A DNA stretch of 64,000 nucleotides. Source: Flectonema sp. DT1601. Its lineage: Eukaryota > Euglenozoa > Diplonemea > Diplonemida > Diplonemidae. The translations under genes and the position numbers were made by a program. The stretch is from assembly GCA_964019425.1 (NCBI GenBank), contig OZ025794.1, positions 558,001 to 622,000 of the forward strand. Direction: 5' to 3'. The notes below the pieces were generated by a model, which saw nothing but the letters and a program-made list of their open reading frames with translations, made no database searches and was not told the origin of the DNA. Positions 1-8,290 of the stretch are shown here, piece after piece (position 1 is the stretch's first letter; each line of letters opens with the position of its first letter).

Positions 1-1267
1 TTTCTCGCTTTTTTTTATAGGAGAAAAAAAAAAAAAAAGAAAACAAAAGGTTATGTATAATCCTGTATCAGTTTTTCCTTTTGAAAGATAAAACTAATTA
101 AAAAAAAAAAAAAAAAAAAAGAAAGTGATAATACCACGAATCTCGAGAAGTTACTATACAGAACGTAAGGATTCTTACATAATGAAATCTAGACGTGTTG
201 CTATCGAACCGCACCCAATTCGATCGATGCAAAAACACATCTATTTTTTTTATTTTATTTTTTTTAAATATTAGTCAATGCTTAAAAAAACTGTTTTATT
301 TGACTCTCGCTGATTCTTATTACTTTACTTTCGTCCCTTTTTTTGTAAACATTTCTCCGATATGCAAGTTCTTCGACTTCGATGAACATATTAGTTATAA
401 TTATCATTGATCAAGTTGAAAGTTACAGATCTCTAGTGGTGTTCAAAGAAATAACCAGTTCTCTTCGAGCGTCCACTTTACACAGAAATCTAGTACGCCT
501 ATCTGTAAACAAAGTTTTTTATTGTTTTTTTTTTTTTTTTTTTTTTTTTTATCAATTCTTTCTATTTTGTGTTGTAGATACCAAAATGCGGGATTTTTGA
601 TTATCGAAAATTAAAAAAAAAAAATAAAATAAAATAACCACCTGTTATTCCAAGCTGTGAAGTTATTAATGCAGCTTTCCCCCGAATATCACACTCACTA
701 AAACTAATTAAATCACAAAAAGCCGTTCTTTTTGCTTGTGTGTCACTCAGTTATGTATTCATTAATTAGAGTTAAATCTTAATAAAAAGAAAATAATATA
801 TTTCCCGGTTTCTGGATATATAGTGTTTGTTTGGTTTTTCCCCCCCTCACACCTTTTTCATTCCTTTTTTCCCCTTCAAAATAATAATATAAAAAAAAAA
901 AAAAAAAAATTTAAAATTTAAAAATAGAATGCCTTTCTACTAAGAATCAACAAACTTAATGTAAAAAGGTAACCCCAAATTGTATAAACAAAACGTTCAC
1001 TTCTGCATTGACGGTAGCCGACAAAGCAGAAGGGAGAAAGCCCAAAAAACGATAAAAAAAAAAAAAGAAAATTATTCTGTTAAAGAATAGCAATCTGAGT
1101 TAAAATCCGTAGGGAAGAAAAAAATGTACTCAACTGTGTTTCTGGATGTGTGTGGTCTGCAATTCTCGTCTGATTCAGTACAGGTATTGCTCGTTTATTG
1201 AAAGGGGATTAAAAAAAGAGGGAAACATGGGAAAAAGTGCTACGAAGAATGGCAGAGAGCAAGTAAG

Positions 1268-1299
<32 letters not shown>

Positions 1300-1459
1300 C
1301 TTACTCGCTATCGCTGGTTCAATAATCCGAAGCACAACCATGTAAATACTACTGATGTTGCAATAAAACTGTTTTGGGCAGCAGGGCAAGTTTCGTGCGT
1401 GCTTTCACCCCCATCGTGTCGGGGTTCAATTCCTTTTTTTCCTTTTGTTCTTCGCGAAA

Positions 1460-1490
<31 letters not shown>

Positions 1491-1899
1491 TTTTTTGTTT
1501 TTCACGTTCCCCGATGTCTCTCCTCTTATTTGCCAGTCATCCCAAATACCCTTCACTTGATACGAGACGTCCTAAGCAGTCGTTTCAAACTCGTCACCAT
1601 TTGCCTCGTTTAGCGTATGCCTGCCAGACTGAAATTGCACTTGTTTTCATACCGTGTGATAACAACAGAAATGAAGTTGTTTTCTTTTTGCGGAGCGAAA
1701 AAGTAAGCTTTGCAGCAGGTGAAGGGGATTCTTGGTTTGTATCACTCAAAGCCAGCAATGGACAACTGTTATTTTCCTTCACAGAAATCAAATGGAACAT
1801 CATGAGTTCTGAGAGTGTTCTGATAATAATAATTGAGATTTTCTTATTAAGTCTCTTGTTGAGAGGTTTCTTTATTAACAACATTCTCAGGTGTACACA
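1..1899. other. Gene-free leading region
   Basis: No convincing gene on either strand. The region is AT-rich with many A and T tracts, for example the T tract around 523-550. A pure ATT trinucleotide run lies at 1460-1493 and creates artificial poly-Tyr, poly-Ile or poly-Asn reading frames. A perfect tRNA-type B-box sequence at 1423-1433 is followed directly by a T run, but no complete tRNA folds around it. The last bases before 1891 form the probable splice acceptor of the first gene. Confidence 0.6.
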
Positions 1900-2856
1900 A
1901 TGGAAGACCTCTTCTCAGAATGGTTACCAGAATCTTGGATGAAAACAGTTGAAAGCACAGCGAATACAGTCAGTGAACAACTTGAAGGTACTGAAGAAGA
2001 CTTAAGTGAAGGAGGGGTACCAAGTGTTATAGGACTGTTATGGCCAACTGGTGTTAGAAGTATTGGAAGAGAGAAGTCAGCAGGTCCACTATCGTGGGCT
2101 GCTGCAGCTGGTCACCGTAAGTTAGATGGCGACGTTCAAATGGCTCACCTACCGGATACTTTTCAAGGAGCATCTAAATATCGAGAGCTGGGTATTGGAA
2201 ATCCATCTGATGAACTTTTATTTAATCCTATCGAATTCCCAAAGGGGAAACCACAGAGTCAAACACAACCACACACATCAACACCTACTATCCCAAAGTT
2301 GAATGCCGTACTCCAGGTGGAGAATGCCCCTCTAGGATGTGACAGCGCTAAGGTTCCCCTTCACTACTGTAGAGAAACAACTAACTCGAGTTTGCGTCGA
2401 GTTCAACAAACAGAACAAGCATCAGCACTACAATATGGAGTTGATCATTTAACAAATAGTGACCCTTCAAGACCAATAACCGGTGGTGTTGGGCCAACAG
2501 GATTTATGTTAGCAACTGAAGCAGCTATATCAGTATGTGAGAATCAGGCTAATATGGTAGCCCCTGTTGCAATGTTACCTGGTAAGAAGAACCATCACAC
2601 TGAAGATGCGAGACCTGTTTATAATTACACGTCTATTCAAATGGGGAAGAAAGGTCGCTCTCTGGTAGAACAATCACCAAAAGAGACTTACGGACCAGAA
2701 AAATACTCGTCAATTGACACTCCGAAGGTTGCTCATAATTTCAGATTTCTTAAGCCCCTGCGTGATACAGAAACTGGTGAAGTTCATTGGGAGATGCCTT
2801 CCCGAGATACTCTCGCAGAACGGTATATTAGAAATGTTATTCAAAAGCCTGACTGA
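1900..2856 (+). CDS. Unknown protein, 318 aa
   Basis: I do not recognise this protein. The start is the first ATG (1900) after an AG acceptor at 1889-1890 preceded by a pyrimidine-containing tract; the frame is open slightly upstream but has no earlier ATG. The product is hydrophilic with no signal peptide or membrane segment. An acidic N-terminus (MEDLFSEWLPESW, then a Glu-rich stretch around residues 30-40) is followed by a long region rich in Pro, Thr, Ser and Gln that is probably disordered. The last 50 residues are more ordered and end in a helix-like segment (ERYIRNVIQ). Codon use and AT content resemble the recognised genes downstream, which supports a real gene. It is first in the one-way gene series. 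Function cannot be inferred. Confidence 0.7.
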   Translation: MEDLFSEWLPESWMKTVESTANTVSEQLEGTEEDLSEGGVPSVIGLLWPTGVRSIGREKSAGPLSWAAAAGHRKLDGDVQMAHLPDTFQGASKYRELGIGNPSDELLFNPIEFPKGKPQSQTQPHTSTPTIPKLNAVLQVENAPLGCDSAKVPLHYCRETTNSSLRRVQQTEQASALQYGVDHLTNSDPSRPITGGVGPTGFMLATEAAISVCENQANMVAPVAMLPGKKNHHTEDARPVYNYTSIQMGKKGRSLVEQSPKETYGPEKYSSIDTPKVAHNFRFLKPLRDTETGEVHWEMPSRDTLAERYIRNVIQKPD

Positions 2857-3040
2857 ATGTTTGTAAACAAAAGACGTTGTTTACACATGAAAAAACAACT
2901 ATCTTACGTTGGGTTTTACCCCTTTGACATGGCACATGCCACGCACGTTAACAGCATTAAGCCTTTGTGTTATTAATGTTCGCCGAGTTAATATCTTTTC
3001 ACTCATTTCAGACGATAAAAGACACACAAAGACTAAAACA

Positions 3041-4195
3041 ATGCCACCAAGGGAAGTTAGTATCGGAGTTCACATGAAGCGGAAGTTATTGGAGCAACGA
3101 ACTCAAGCAAGGATGTCCTCAATAATTGAAGAGACGGAGAGACTGATGAAAGAGTTCGCATGTGATGACATGGTATGCAAATTCGTTATCGATGAATGGA
3201 AAGAACTCGTTGAAAAGAATTTTAAAGGAGCGCCCGTTGTATCAAAAGTAACAACAGCTGAGAAATTAAAAGATTCGAAAATTAAAAATACTGGTAGACC
3301 TCTGACAGCAAAACTACAAAAACTTGAAACCGTATTCTCTAGAGAGCGGGTGGCACTAAGGAATATAAAAAGTGAATGTAAATTTCCAATGACAATGATA
3401 TCAGAGAGAAATACTCCATACTACTCGTCTCCTGCAGTAATTCAACAAGCCGACATAGGTTTCATAGGCAACGGTCTATCGTTCTTAGATGGCGGACTCC
3501 TAGCCGATGTGAAGTACGCAACCAGTAATCAACCTCGCAAATACTCAAAACAAAATCTACAAATTACCTTAAGTGACGATCATAATTCTCGAGTACCAGC
3601 TTTATTTAATAGTGAAAACAGTGAGAAGGTTAGCAATCATTCGAAAACCGTCAAAAGATATCGTAAAAGACTCGCACCTCAACGATCTAATAATTGTGAT
3701 GGAACAAATAATAATTTAGGAATTGTGTATTCACGTAATTCATTAAGTTCTCACTTAGATGGAGGTCCTGAAACTGATATTGCAAAACCAATGGAACGAC
3801 CTCTTAAAAAGGAAACAGAAACCCAAGACACGAACCTTAATCTTGAATTCGATGATAAAGAGCAAGCAGGTGAGGAGGACCTTAGTTTCAGGAGTCCAAC
3901 CGGCTGGGAAATTGTATCTTCTGATGAGGAGCTTGAAAGAATCAGAGCCCAACAAATCAAAAATCTCTCAGAGCCTTGTTCTGTAAACATTTTTGCTTTT
4001 TGCAATGCACCGAAGAGAAAGGCTGTTCCGAACTGTTTCTTTTTCGCAGGTGGCTTTCTTGAAATTGGTGACTACGTCGTGACATTCGATGAATTTGCTG
4101 CGTGGGGACTCCGTACGGACGTTTTAAAAGTCAACCCGGAAGAACTGGTATCCGGTGTTGTAAAAGAAGAGGAAGAAAGTCCTGCTGTTAAGTAA
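3041..4195 (+). CDS. Unknown protein, 384 aa, mostly disordered
   Basis: Not recognised. The frame is open from about 2909, but the first suitable ATG after the pyrimidine-rich acceptor (AG at about 3010-3011) is 3041, giving MPPREVSIGVHMKRK. The N-terminal 60 residues look helical and charged; the middle is Asn/Ser-rich and basic; the region around residues 270-320 is acidic. The C-terminal 60 residues are more ordered, with a beta-rich segment (EIGDYVVTF) that could be a small barrel-type domain, but I cannot name the family. A pyrimidine tract ending in AG inside the gene (about 4035-4050) could be a splice acceptor, so a short unrecognised intron around 3980-4050 is possible. No such intron is needed to keep the frame, and no donor like those in this window precedes it. 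Confidence 0.65.
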   Translation: MPPREVSIGVHMKRKLLEQRTQARMSSIIEETERLMKEFACDDMVCKFVIDEWKELVEKNFKGAPVVSKVTTAEKLKDSKIKNTGRPLTAKLQKLETVFSRERVALRNIKSECKFPMTMISERNTPYYSSPAVIQQADIGFIGNGLSFLDGGLLADVKYATSNQPRKYSKQNLQITLSDDHNSRVPALFNSENSEKVSNHSKTVKRYRKRLAPQRSNNCDGTNNNLGIVYSRNSLSSHLDGGPETDIAKPMERPLKKETETQDTNLNLEFDDKEQAGEEDLSFRSPTGWEIVSSDEELERIRAQQIKNLSEPCSVNIFAFCNAPKRKAVPNCFFFAGGFLEIGDYVVTFDEFAAWGLRTDVLKVNPEELVSGVVKEEEESPAVK

Positions 4196-4337
4196 TGTCA
4201 AAAGAGTCCACCGAGTCCTATCCCTGGTGGTTGAGTATAACTTTTTTCAACTCTGCACAAACAAGAATTGAGTGAGTTTTCTTTAACTGAAAAAAAAAAA
4301 AAGTACTTTTTTCTTTCCATCTCCAGGGCAACAATAA

Positions 4338-5360
4338 ATGTCTTCTCCAATACCTGGAGTCGGTGGTAGGGACACTACTTGGTCTGAAACTACACCTGCG
4401 ATGTACCTTGATCAATATGGTTTCATTATAGGTCCTAATGATGAACCTCCGAAACAACCATCTCTTCGAGAGACAGAAAGAGAACATAAGAAAATTGATA
4501 AATGGATGAAGATGATTGGAAAGTGGGACTGCACAACTCAACATTATAAAAAATTAAAAAGAAGAGTACGAAAAGGAATACCAGAAACTCTACGAGGCCT
4601 TTCATGGCAACTTTTGTTAGGTTCAAGAGAACTACAACTAAACAATGAAGGTCTGTACGCTACTCTTTCAAAACAAGAAATGAATCCTACACAATCTGAG
4701 ATCGCAAAAAGAGATTTATCAAGAACGTTTCCTACTCACGCTCTCTTTTTAAATGCTGATGGAGTTGGTCAGCCATCTCTATTCACTGTACTACATGCTT
4801 ATGCAGTATATGATCCACTTGTAGGTTATTGCCAAGGGATGGGTTTTATCGTCGCTACTTTACTAACTCAAATGTCAGAAGAAGAAGCCTTTTGGGCCTT
4901 CGTAGTCCTAATGAGAGACAAGAAATATAATATTGGTGAAATGTATCTTCCTGAATTCCCGAGAGTTAAGGAGTGTTTTGGGTTGCTTGAATTGTTAATT
5001 AAAAAACATATTCCTGAATTAGCAACTCACCTAATAGATGAAGGTGTTGTTGTTATGAGTTTTGCTTCTCAGTGGTTCATGACTTTATTTGTTTACGTAT
5101 TTCCATTTAAACTTGTTCTCAGAGTTTGGGACATATTCTTAACTGAACGTTGGAAAATAATATTTAGAATTGCGATATATTTATTGCTTTCGGAGTCCTC
5201 TTTACTATTGACTTTAAACATGGAAGGGATTTTGCAGAAATTAAAAACACTTCACAACAACAAGACTCCGGATGACATAATTACGGAAGCAAATAAACTA
5301 AAAATCACCAACCGTGAATTAGAATTATTGACCATATCTCTTAGAGAGGAAGGGCTGTAG
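4338..5360 (+). CDS. TBC-domain Rab GTPase-activating protein, 340 aa
   Basis: TBC proteins speed GTP hydrolysis by Rab GTPases and so end Rab signalling on membranes. The domain spans roughly residues 79-290, opening with RKGIPETLRGLSW. The two catalytic fingers are present: Arg129 in DLSRTFP and Gln166 in VGYCQGMGF. The following LLTQMSEEEAFWAFV and the later RVWDIFL match the usual TBC core. Length and layout (short N-terminal extension, almost no C-terminal tail) suit the compact EVI5/TBC1D10-like class; the Rab substrate cannot be told. The start ATG lies 11 nt after the probable acceptor AG at 4325-4326, which follows a T-rich tract. Only about 140 nt separate it from the upstream gene. 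No intron is needed. Confidence in the family is high. Confidence 0.93.
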   Translation: MSSPIPGVGGRDTTWSETTPAMYLDQYGFIIGPNDEPPKQPSLRETEREHKKIDKWMKMIGKWDCTTQHYKKLKRRVRKGIPETLRGLSWQLLLGSRELQLNNEGLYATLSKQEMNPTQSEIAKRDLSRTFPTHALFLNADGVGQPSLFTVLHAYAVYDPLVGYCQGMGFIVATLLTQMSEEEAFWAFVVLMRDKKYNIGEMYLPEFPRVKECFGLLELLIKKHIPELATHLIDEGVVVMSFASQWFMTLFVYVFPFKLVLRVWDIFLTERWKIIFRIAIYLLLSESSLLLTLNMEGILQKLKTLHNNKTPDDIITEANKLKITNRELELLTISLREEGL

Positions 5361-5787
5361 ATACACGACTTTCCCTTTTTTTTTTTTTTTTTTTTTTGCA
5401 CAGACGAAGTCGGGGAAACTATTCAGATTAAGAGCCGTTATCATGTTATTTATTTCCCCTGTGCGATCAGTATGGTTGCTTGCGATCAACGAAATGTTGG
5501 GTTTTGTTTGAATAGTTTTTTTTACTTTAATTTTTGAAATGATCTTTCTTTTAATTGAACTGATTTTTGTCAGTCAATGTACTCTTCTTCTTGATATACC
5601 TGTTGTTGGTTTTTTATTTTCCTGATTTTAATTAGTTTTATCGAAACATTATGAAGGGTCTGTTATTACCCTCTTTATCAGTTCTGTTTTTGTCTTTCTT
5701 GCCGTTCGACGACAAGTTTATATTTCTGTCCGAAATTTCCTTTTTATGACAATAATTAATCAACCACAGGTCCACACAAAAAAAAAT
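5361..5787. other. Intergenic region with T tract and a dispersed repeat
   Basis: Starts with a long T tract (about 5376-5397). It then holds one copy of the four-copy hairpin/terminal-helix element (5399-5523). The remainder is T-rich and ends in the probable splice acceptor at about 5769 for the WD40 gene. Confidence 0.6.
5399..5523 (-). repeat. Dispersed hairpin element, copy A
   Basis: Related to 25402-25554, 27060-27192 and 57530-57640. On the + strand it reads: T tract, a small imperfect hairpin (GACGAAGTC), GAAACTATTCAGATT, a variable middle containing TTTCCCCTGTGCGA, then TGCGATCAACGAAAT and TTTGAATAGTTTTTTTT. The two outer 14-base arms are complementary. The minus strand is given as the sense strand only because the element then ends in a hairpin plus an A tract, as a retroposed RNA would; this is inference. 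This is the most diverged right arm of the four. Confidence 0.6.
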
Positions 5788-7215
5788 ATGATCCATGGTG
5801 GCTTACAATACCCCAGTATAAACAAAGCTCTACGAAGAAATTTCTACAGAGAGGTTATTGATGATTTGAATATTACAAGAAAGTTAGTAGAGCATCTGGG
5901 ATGTGTTAACAGTGTGTCATATAATGAGAATGGGACGAAGTTGGTTAGCGGCAGTGATGATACGAATTTAAATATATGGGATGTGGCTACTGGAGAGCTA
6001 GTAATCCCGACTGTGTCAACAGGTCATCAGGGAAATATATTCGCTGCGAGGTTTGTACCATACTCTGATGACACAATGTTAATATCTGGTGGTTTTGATG
6101 AACAAGCTAGGCTAACAGTATTAGATGAAACAGGAGCAGTTGCTGCATCAAGATGTCTTATAAATAATCTTGGTTATGTCACCACAGTTGAGTACTCTGC
6201 TGAGTTTCCATTCGTAGCATTCACTCTTCACGGTAGCGGATTTGTAGCTCACGATCTTCGTATTCAGAGTCACAAAACATTATTAAGAAGGACACCATCT
6301 AGTTCACAGTTATCATGTTGTGCTGTCTGTCCTACTCAAGGAAATGTTTTCGCGATGGGATTATCCGGATCTGTTCATTTGTATGACATTCGTATTCTAC
6401 GTCGAAATACTTCGAGGAGTACCTCGAGTAGTTATGGATTGTCGTTTTTAGAATTATGTGCCGGAGGTGGGGGTCAAAATTATTTTTTATACGATACGGG
6501 AGTGTCAGGTCTCAGTTGGAATTCTACAGGAACTGAAATAGCTGCGAATTGTCTCGGAGATGATCTATTTCTATTTCAAACTGTTGGGACAGGGAAGGCA
6601 GATCCAAAGAAGTTATCGACATGTAGAACTGATATAGGTCCATTTCATCATAATAGTATCGGACATCCTGACCCTCCAACACCAAGTGGAGCTCGTAGTG
6701 ATGACGACTCAGAAAGTACTTTCTCAGGAGAGCAACTTTACACTCGATTACGAGGAAGGCGAAACACCCGAACGATGTTTAAGAATGTTTGTTACTTTAT
6801 GGAAGATCGTTATATCTGTTCAGGTGATGATGAAGGTAGAGTTTGTATTTGGGATCGTTCAACTACGAAAATGATTAGCAACAAGAAAGGTGACGGAGAC
6901 GTCGTCAACAGTGTTCAACCTCACCCACTTGGTAAGCCTCAATTAGTCACATGTGGTATTAGTTGTACTATAAAAGTTTGGGAACCTGCTGAAGCTGATG
7001 ACAACATTTCAATATCTGATGGTGCTATTAGTGATAGCTTCGACTCTTGGATCGAAGGACCAGAAGTTGAATTTGAAGAAGCTGATCTCGATTACGAAGA
7101 CGAAGACGATGCTGAAGACCCAGACCTTGGAGAATTCGACGACTTTCCTGAAGACGCTGATGACATAGAAGAGTCTGCAACCCCCCCTTCAAGCATCAAT
7201 ACCGAACCCAAATAA
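5788..7215 (+). CDS. DCAF8-like WD40 protein, 475 aa
   Basis: Likely a substrate receptor of the CUL4-DDB1 ubiquitin ligase (DDB1- and CUL4-associated factor). The N-terminal part shows the family pattern: LVEHLGCVNSVSYNENG, then LVSGSDDTNLNIWD, then TGHQGNIFAARFVP. The C-terminal blades follow the DCAF8/WDTC1 order, with RNTRTMFKNVCYF, YICSGDDEGRVCIWD, VVNSVQPHP and CTIKVWEPAE. After the propeller comes a strongly acidic tail (last 60 residues). The frame also contains an ATG at 5746, but the clear acceptor (CCACAG ending at about 5769) lies between the two, so 5788 is preferred. The human homologue is somewhat longer, mainly in its tails. Substrate unknown. Confidence 0.85.
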   Translation: MIHGGLQYPSINKALRRNFYREVIDDLNITRKLVEHLGCVNSVSYNENGTKLVSGSDDTNLNIWDVATGELVIPTVSTGHQGNIFAARFVPYSDDTMLISGGFDEQARLTVLDETGAVAASRCLINNLGYVTTVEYSAEFPFVAFTLHGSGFVAHDLRIQSHKTLLRRTPSSSQLSCCAVCPTQGNVFAMGLSGSVHLYDIRILRRNTSRSTSSSYGLSFLELCAGGGGQNYFLYDTGVSGLSWNSTGTEIAANCLGDDLFLFQTVGTGKADPKKLSTCRTDIGPFHHNSIGHPDPPTPSGARSDDDSESTFSGEQLYTRLRGRRNTRTMFKNVCYFMEDRYICSGDDEGRVCIWDRSTTKMISNKKGDGDVVNSVQPHPLGKPQLVTCGISCTIKVWEPAEADDNISISDGAISDSFDSWIEGPEVEFEEADLDYEDEDDAEDPDLGEFDDFPEDADDIEESATPPSSINTEPK

Positions 7216-7912
7216 TAGTTCTGTTTTGTTAAATTGCCTTGCCATTTTTGCCTTTCGCATACGGAGATAACTTCTCACTGTAATCATTAACCTTGGCACT
7301 TAAGATCTTTTTGTTATGTTGCTATTAGTAGGATACGACAAAGTTAAGAAAAAAGAACCCCTGGTACAAACAATACGATCATTTCGTCATAGCTGGGGCT
7401 GTACTATAATACCATCTGTGTGACTGTTTCTTTAACAGCAGCTTTGTGAGCAAATATTTCTGATACACTTCTTCTTCTTCTTCTTTTTTCCTTATTTCAA
7501 AAATAGGATATTCAGTATGCTTATAGAATTGGTTTTGTAATTACCGTATTTTACGTTTACATTTCCCCCCTCTCTAAGTATATAGTATAAAAGGTACATG
7601 AGTACTGTGATTTATGATGCGATAATTTTCACAGTTGCTGGTAGCGATATTACTATTACCCTGTGAGCTTATCCTGGCTTTTGGCTTCCTAGGCTTCGTA
7701 AATAAATAAATAAATAAATAATTCATCAGTAGAGGTGATGGTTTAAAGATTCATCTGAACTGCTAATGACTCACAAGTTTCTTGGAGAAGATGTTGCTGA
7801 CGGGTGTGAGAGTACTCTATGCATGTATTCTGTATCTAAAAGAGGAGAAAAAAAATAATAATAATAATAATTCTTCTCCACCCAGTTATATGATTGCGAT
7901 TTAAGATATAAA
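7216..7912. other. Intergenic region with simple repeats
   Basis: No gene seen. Contains a CTT run (about 7466-7485), an AAAT tetranucleotide run (about 7699-7722) and an ATA run (about 7853-7871). A pyrimidine-rich acceptor (CTTCTCCACCCAG, ending at about 7884) precedes the next gene. Confidence 0.6.
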
Positions 7913-8200
7913 ATGTCTGGTGCGACACCGATATCGAATAGCGCACTGTCTGCTACACTTCGTGATCTTCGAGTTAGACAGCGTTCTCGGCAACCATCTG
8001 AACCCGCAGACTTGTTACAGAAATTACTGCAATACTTACCATTCATAGCAATATTATGTGTGCTTCCATTACTTTATGCAATATTTAACATGTACTATGG
8101 AAACTATTGCAAACATGATGAACTGCTCTTAGACCTCTCCAGTGACCTGAAGATGCTAAGAGATGAAATACGAGACCTGAAAGTATCACTTGGAGTGTGA
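7913..8200 (+). CDS. Small single-pass membrane protein, 95 aa
   Basis: Not recognised. A hydrophilic, Arg/Ser-rich N-terminus of about 40 residues is followed by one clear membrane segment (about residues 43-62, LPFIAILCVLPLLYAIFNMY) and a short C-terminal helix with heptad character (residues 70-93), probably a coiled coil. There is no cleavable signal peptide, so it is likely tail-proximal or anchored through the internal segment. The start is the first ATG after the acceptor at about 7884. The next gene begins only about 90 nt downstream, the tightest spacing in the window. A role with the neighbouring membrane protein is possible, but the two are probably just consecutive in the array. 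Confidence 0.7.
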   Translation: MSGATPISNSALSATLRDLRVRQRSRQPSEPADLLQKLLQYLPFIAILCVLPLLYAIFNMYYGNYCKHDELLLDLSSDLKMLRDEIRDLKVSLGV

Positions 8201-8290
8201 TCCTTCATGACGTCATTTAGAGAACAGCTGAGGGTTGTGTCAAATAATGTTATAAAAGTCATATCTAATTTCCTAACAGAGAGGGTAACA

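Noticed and set aside
1379-1440. tRNA-like 3' half with a perfect B box and T run
   Set aside because: The B box (1423-1433) is exact and a CTTTCAC loop-like segment precedes it, but the anticodon stem does not pair and no A box or acceptor stem is present. At most it is a decayed tRNA fragment.
1445-1942. 165-codon + strand frame with poly-Tyr
   Set aside because: Created by the ATT trinucleotide run and T tracts; the composition is not protein-like and it overlaps the start of a better gene.
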